Shown piece after piece: positions 60,810-64,000 of a stretch of 64,000 nt of DNA. Every line of letters starts with the position of its first letter. The stretch's first letter is position 1. Source of the stretch: Symsagittifera roscoffensis (lineage: Eukaryota; Xenacoelomorpha; Acoela; Convolutidae). Both the position numbers and the translations under genes were made by a program. The notes beneath the pieces were generated by a model. It was not told the DNA's origin and did no database searches. It saw only the letters and a list, made by a program, of their open reading frames with translations. Location of the stretch: the NCBI RefSeq assembly GCF_963678635.1, contig NC_087065.1, positions 16,288,572-16,352,571 on the forward strand, in the 5' to 3' direction.

Positions 60810-60975
60810 ACAAAGCGTGTGGGAGGATGATTTTCACAAAAAAAACTCCAGACATTTTTTTAAATGTATTTTTTGAAAATTTCATCACTTTTTTTAAAGC
60901 GAAGAGTACTCTATAGATCTCAATTAGAACAATTAGGGTTTCGCCCTGATACGAGCAGTCGTGTTATACTTTATG
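60810..60975 (+). repeat. Dispersed repeat family R3, forward copy
   Basis: Contains GTACTTTACAAAGCGTGTGG, GATGATTTTCACAAAAAA, TACTCTATAGATCTCAA and CCTGATACGAGCAGTCGTG, colinear with the copies at 56,264 and 57,180 but more diverged. Confidence 0.65.
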
Positions 60976-62500
60976 TTTCAAGTTTCAAGAAGATTGATGA
61001 AACAGAATTCAGGTTTTCAGTTAAAATGCCTTATTGGCCTACTTTCTTATGAATCGTGTCCTTCTGAGTACTTAATAACAAAATTATGGAATAATACAAA
61101 CCAGTGTTTTTGAAGCAACTCGAGTGCGTTCGTAGAAATAAGCATATTGATTTGTGAAACTCTAGTTAGACATACAAAAACATATGCTAGAATCCTTCAT
61201 AGGCGAATAAAAAAAAGGGCTGAAATAAAAATTAGCCAATCAGATCTCAGTTTTCCAAAATATGTAAAAATAGCATCAAAATCTCAAACAAAAAGTATTT
61301 CCAGGGACTTGGTAATAAAATTAGCCAAACATAAAACGGCGGTGATACACAAATTTTCAAATTGTCACTGACAGCCTGCGAATTGAAACAATTTATATAT
61401 TTTTGAAGGGGTTCGTTATAAAAGAAACAATTTTTTTTTTCATTTAATTCCTTTTAAATAATCGTCAATTGATCCATATTGTTAATTGAATATCGGCTGA
61501 TTTTGTTTTCCGTTCACACATGAGTCCTTCACCCACTCACTTATTTATTGTTTTTTTTTATGTAAACAATCGTTATTTTTTTTATTCTGTAATCTATTAG
61601 AAACTAGGCAAACAAAGCTACTTGAATTATTTCCGGAACTCTGTTTTATCAATTTTGAAATCTGAAACAAAAAATTTCAAAACTTCAGCCCACATCAGTT
61701 TTTTAATTTTAATTTTACTCAGTTTGATCCTTTTTCTGCACAATTTTTTTTGCCCAAAACAACCCACAACCCACTTTTCCAAAAAAAAAATTAGGTCAAA
61801 AAATAGCCCTCCACCAGCCCGAATTTGTGTTTTTGGCTCACTTCCTCCTCATTTGGGTGAAATTTATCTGGTTTATTCATCAAGGTACAAAGCCAGCAGC
61901 ACACAAATTGATCGCATCAACGTACATTAGATACAAAGTTTTATATGAGAGTGAATTAAACGCTGTCCATTCTTTTTACGCTGTCCATCTAAAAAATTAC
62001 ATTACAGTAAAAATAACTGTGTATTCTTCTTTAAACTTTTTGATTGTGAATTTCAAAATTTATTATAATCAAGGTTTATTCAATCGTAATGAATCATTGT
62101 AGACTTTTCTAAAAATGATAATTATATAAATATAATTCACTAATGTTAATATATATGCTGTAATGACTGCTTCCTATCCCTTGTTGATTACAATTTCACC
62201 TTCGAATTTTGAAATAATCATAACCTAATTTTGTAGACTGCCCTCCTTGAGGTTCAATGGATGATAATCAATTATCTTGGACTTTCATGGTTTTTCTCCA
62301 TCAAAACAATCATTTATAAAACAAATAAAATAGATATCAATTTAATCCCTTAGAATAATTTATACAGAACCATAATAGCTTTAAAAAATTATGTGTACGA
62401 AACTGAATTTTCCAAAACCTTCAAAGTAATTTTTCAAATTTTGAACATTGCAATCGTTAAATTGTGTTTTACCATTGCCTACAATGATGTATTTTTTCTA
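60976..62500. other. AT-rich intronic sequence
   Basis: Several open frames occur but none has a credible start with splice context. Low-complexity T and A runs are common. Confidence 0.4.
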
Positions 62501-62517
62501 AAAATTTTTGTCTTCGC

Positions 62518-62720
62518 CACTTTCCCCCGCCACCACCACCACCACTTACTTCACTTACCACACCATGCCCTCCCATACCACTTACCCTTTACTTACATTT
62601 ACCGTAAAAATACGTGAAAATACTGCAACGTGTGCCCCCCTCACCTCTACCCCCACACATATCTTAACCTCCCCTCCCATGCAGACCTTTAAGACTTCCC
62701 CCACCCCCAAAAAAATCTTT
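62518..62720. repeat. Pyrimidine-rich low-complexity tract
   Basis: About 200 bp dominated by C, T and A on the + strand: CCACCACCACCACC near 62,530, CTTACC-type units to 62,605, then CCCCCCTCACCTCTACCCCC and CTTCCCCCACCCCC near 62,694-62,707. G is almost absent until about 62,720. Confidence 0.65.
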
Positions 62721-62929
62721 ATGGGGTTAGGTGTGTGTATTAATAATGGGGGATGGGAGATAGGCGTGTTCAATTTGGGTGTTAAACAGAAGAACTGGGT
62801 TTAAAGTGTGAAAGGTACAGTTTTTCATAAATTAATTTATGAAAGTAGATTTGGAAATTGAATATGTTGTTAGTATTGCAAATTTAGTTGCCAACTTGCA
62901 GAAACTTTGAAAAAATCATAGGTAATATA

Positions 62930-63540
62930 ACTAAATTTATAATAATCCTTTAAATCCATTATAATGGATTTTAAATGAATTAAAATCAATTTAATTTCTT
63001 TAAAAAAATAGATTATATTTGATTACAATCGATTTTGTGGTCTCAAAGTGTAATTATAATCAATTATACGGCAACATTTTTGACCACAAAATTCGTTTAT
63101 AATCGATTTTTATCCCTGGAACTTCACTGTGGCTGTCACCATAAAAAATTTTAAAAATCCAATAAATTTGATTATTTGACTTACTGATATGTTTTACTAA
63201 TAAGTTTCAGAAAAACAATAAAAAAAATTTTACTTGCTTTAATTGAGAAGCTACCATGCAGGCCAATTTAATTGTTCAGATATCATCATAGATATCATCA
63301 AGTATTGAATAGATCAGAAAGCATGCCTCAATTCAAGTTGGAACGATTTCTAATACGGATTAAATCTCCGCTTAAGCGTTAATAGCCCCAAATGTATCTT
63401 TTAATCAATCTGTTAATTGTTAAAATCTTAATAATAATTAATATGGATTTTTGTTATCACAATAATGGATTCCATGTTGCCCTCAGACAACTAATTAGAG
63501 CAAAAAATCAATTATAATCCATTTAAAATATTTTAAGAAA
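62930..63540. repeat. Short-palindrome-rich ATAATC/GATTAT tract
   Basis: Repeated TTATAATCNATTT-type words in both orientations, including a perfect 20-bp palindrome at 62,952-62,971 (AAATCCATTA plus its complement) and an inverted pair TTTTGTGGTC (63,033-63,042) and GACCACAAAA (63,082-63,091). Family R3 is represented by a short reverse fragment at 63,318-63,393. Confidence 0.55.
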
Positions 63541-63818
63541 TTTTCTCTCCACTTTTTTGTTTCCTATTGTGCAAAATTTGCAAAAACATCTGCCTTTACC
63601 AAATTAGTAATGGAAAATTTTTGTAAAACGAATGTACAGCCTACTCGATTTCTAAATATAAACTTTCGCAAACGATCCACGAGTTTATCCACGAAAATTC
63701 AAAGCGGGTTGATAATTTAGACAGATATATTCAAGCTGATTCGAGCTGACACCCGTATTTGTAAACATTTTTACCGACCTACTGATTTTTTTCATCTGAT
63801 AAACGCTTAATATTTTAG

Positions 63819-64000
63819 AAAACCCCTTCAACATATCTCGAAGAGAACTCAATGATCAACTAGGACCCTTGATGATGGTAGAACAAAAGCTACCTGGTTG
63901 CCAAGTTTCACTGATGAATCTCATCGTTAATTTGGATCGGTTCGAGAAAGATGATTGGACGATTGAGAGTGCTCGCAAACTGGACAGTCACCTGCTACAT
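63819..64000 (+). CDS. Third exon of the plus-strand gene, running off the window
   Basis: The acceptor TTAATATTTTAG ends at 63,818. Two bases (AA) complete a codon left by a phase-1 intron; with the G from the exon at 58,827-58,940 this gives Glu. The frame then stays open for 60 codons to the end of the window: NPFNISRRELNDQLGPLMMV, EQKLPGCQVSLMNLIVNLDR, then FEKDDWTIESARKLDSHLLH. The composition is that of a soluble helical domain, and the other frames have stops. The joined product so far is about 115 residues. I recognise no family. The preceding intron would be 4,878 bp; other exons within it are possible. Confidence 0.7.

Noticed and set aside
61622..62102. Two overlapping plus-strand frames of about 100 codons.
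   Set aside because: They consist of Leu/Phe/Ile-rich translation of T-rich DNA, with no ATG in a good context and no splice signals that fit neighbouring exons.

Overview
The window is eukaryotic nuclear DNA, almost certainly from an invertebrate animal. It is AT-rich, has split genes, and the splice acceptors I can place read TTTTCAG, TATTTCAG or TTTTAG, a style common in nematodes and larvaceans. I cannot fix the phylum: no protein here is one I recognise, and there is no rRNA, tRNA or CRISPR array that I can see.

Bases 1-34,199 are one head-to-tail satellite array of about 94 monomers of roughly 361 bp, all in one orientation and with strong A-over-T bias on the + strand. The array has domains: A/B dimers of 716-720 bp (1-10,560), a divergent stretch (10,560-12,370), a 2.82-kb higher-order repeat present twice (12,371-18,008), nested 2.13-, 3.2- and 4.64-kb duplications (18,009-26,000), and a divergent tail (26,000-34,199). 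Each monomer carries short open frames on both strands, but shared stops and frame-breaking indels in A-runs argue that they are not genes.

Bases 34,200-41,700 are a repeat-rich border: a trinucleotide patch, a second and unrelated ~350-bp tandem repeat, a pair of ~286-bp terminal-repeat-like direct repeats around a small open frame, a short degenerate telomere-like tract, and two large foldback structures built from a GAGCGGTTTT motif.

Bases 41,700-64,000 hold the genes, set among dispersed repeats. On the minus strand, a three-exon gene (48,521 to 41,744) encodes about 507 residues; its exon phases agree exactly. On the plus strand, three short exons (52,691-52,739, 58,827-58,940, and 63,819 to the window end) are all joined by phase-1 introns and give a continuous unidentified protein that leaves the window. 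The two genes are divergent, with a degenerate tandem repeat between them. Three further last-exon candidates (44,113-44,355 minus; 51,974-52,213 plus; 60,239-60,532 plus) have clean acceptors but no identified partners. Introns and spacers contain a hAT-type miniature element family (one copy with terminal inverted repeats and an 8-bp target duplication), a second terminal-inverted-repeat element, a dispersed ~390-bp repeat family and a large inverted repeat. Gene boundaries and exon joins are inferred from splice signals and reading phase only.
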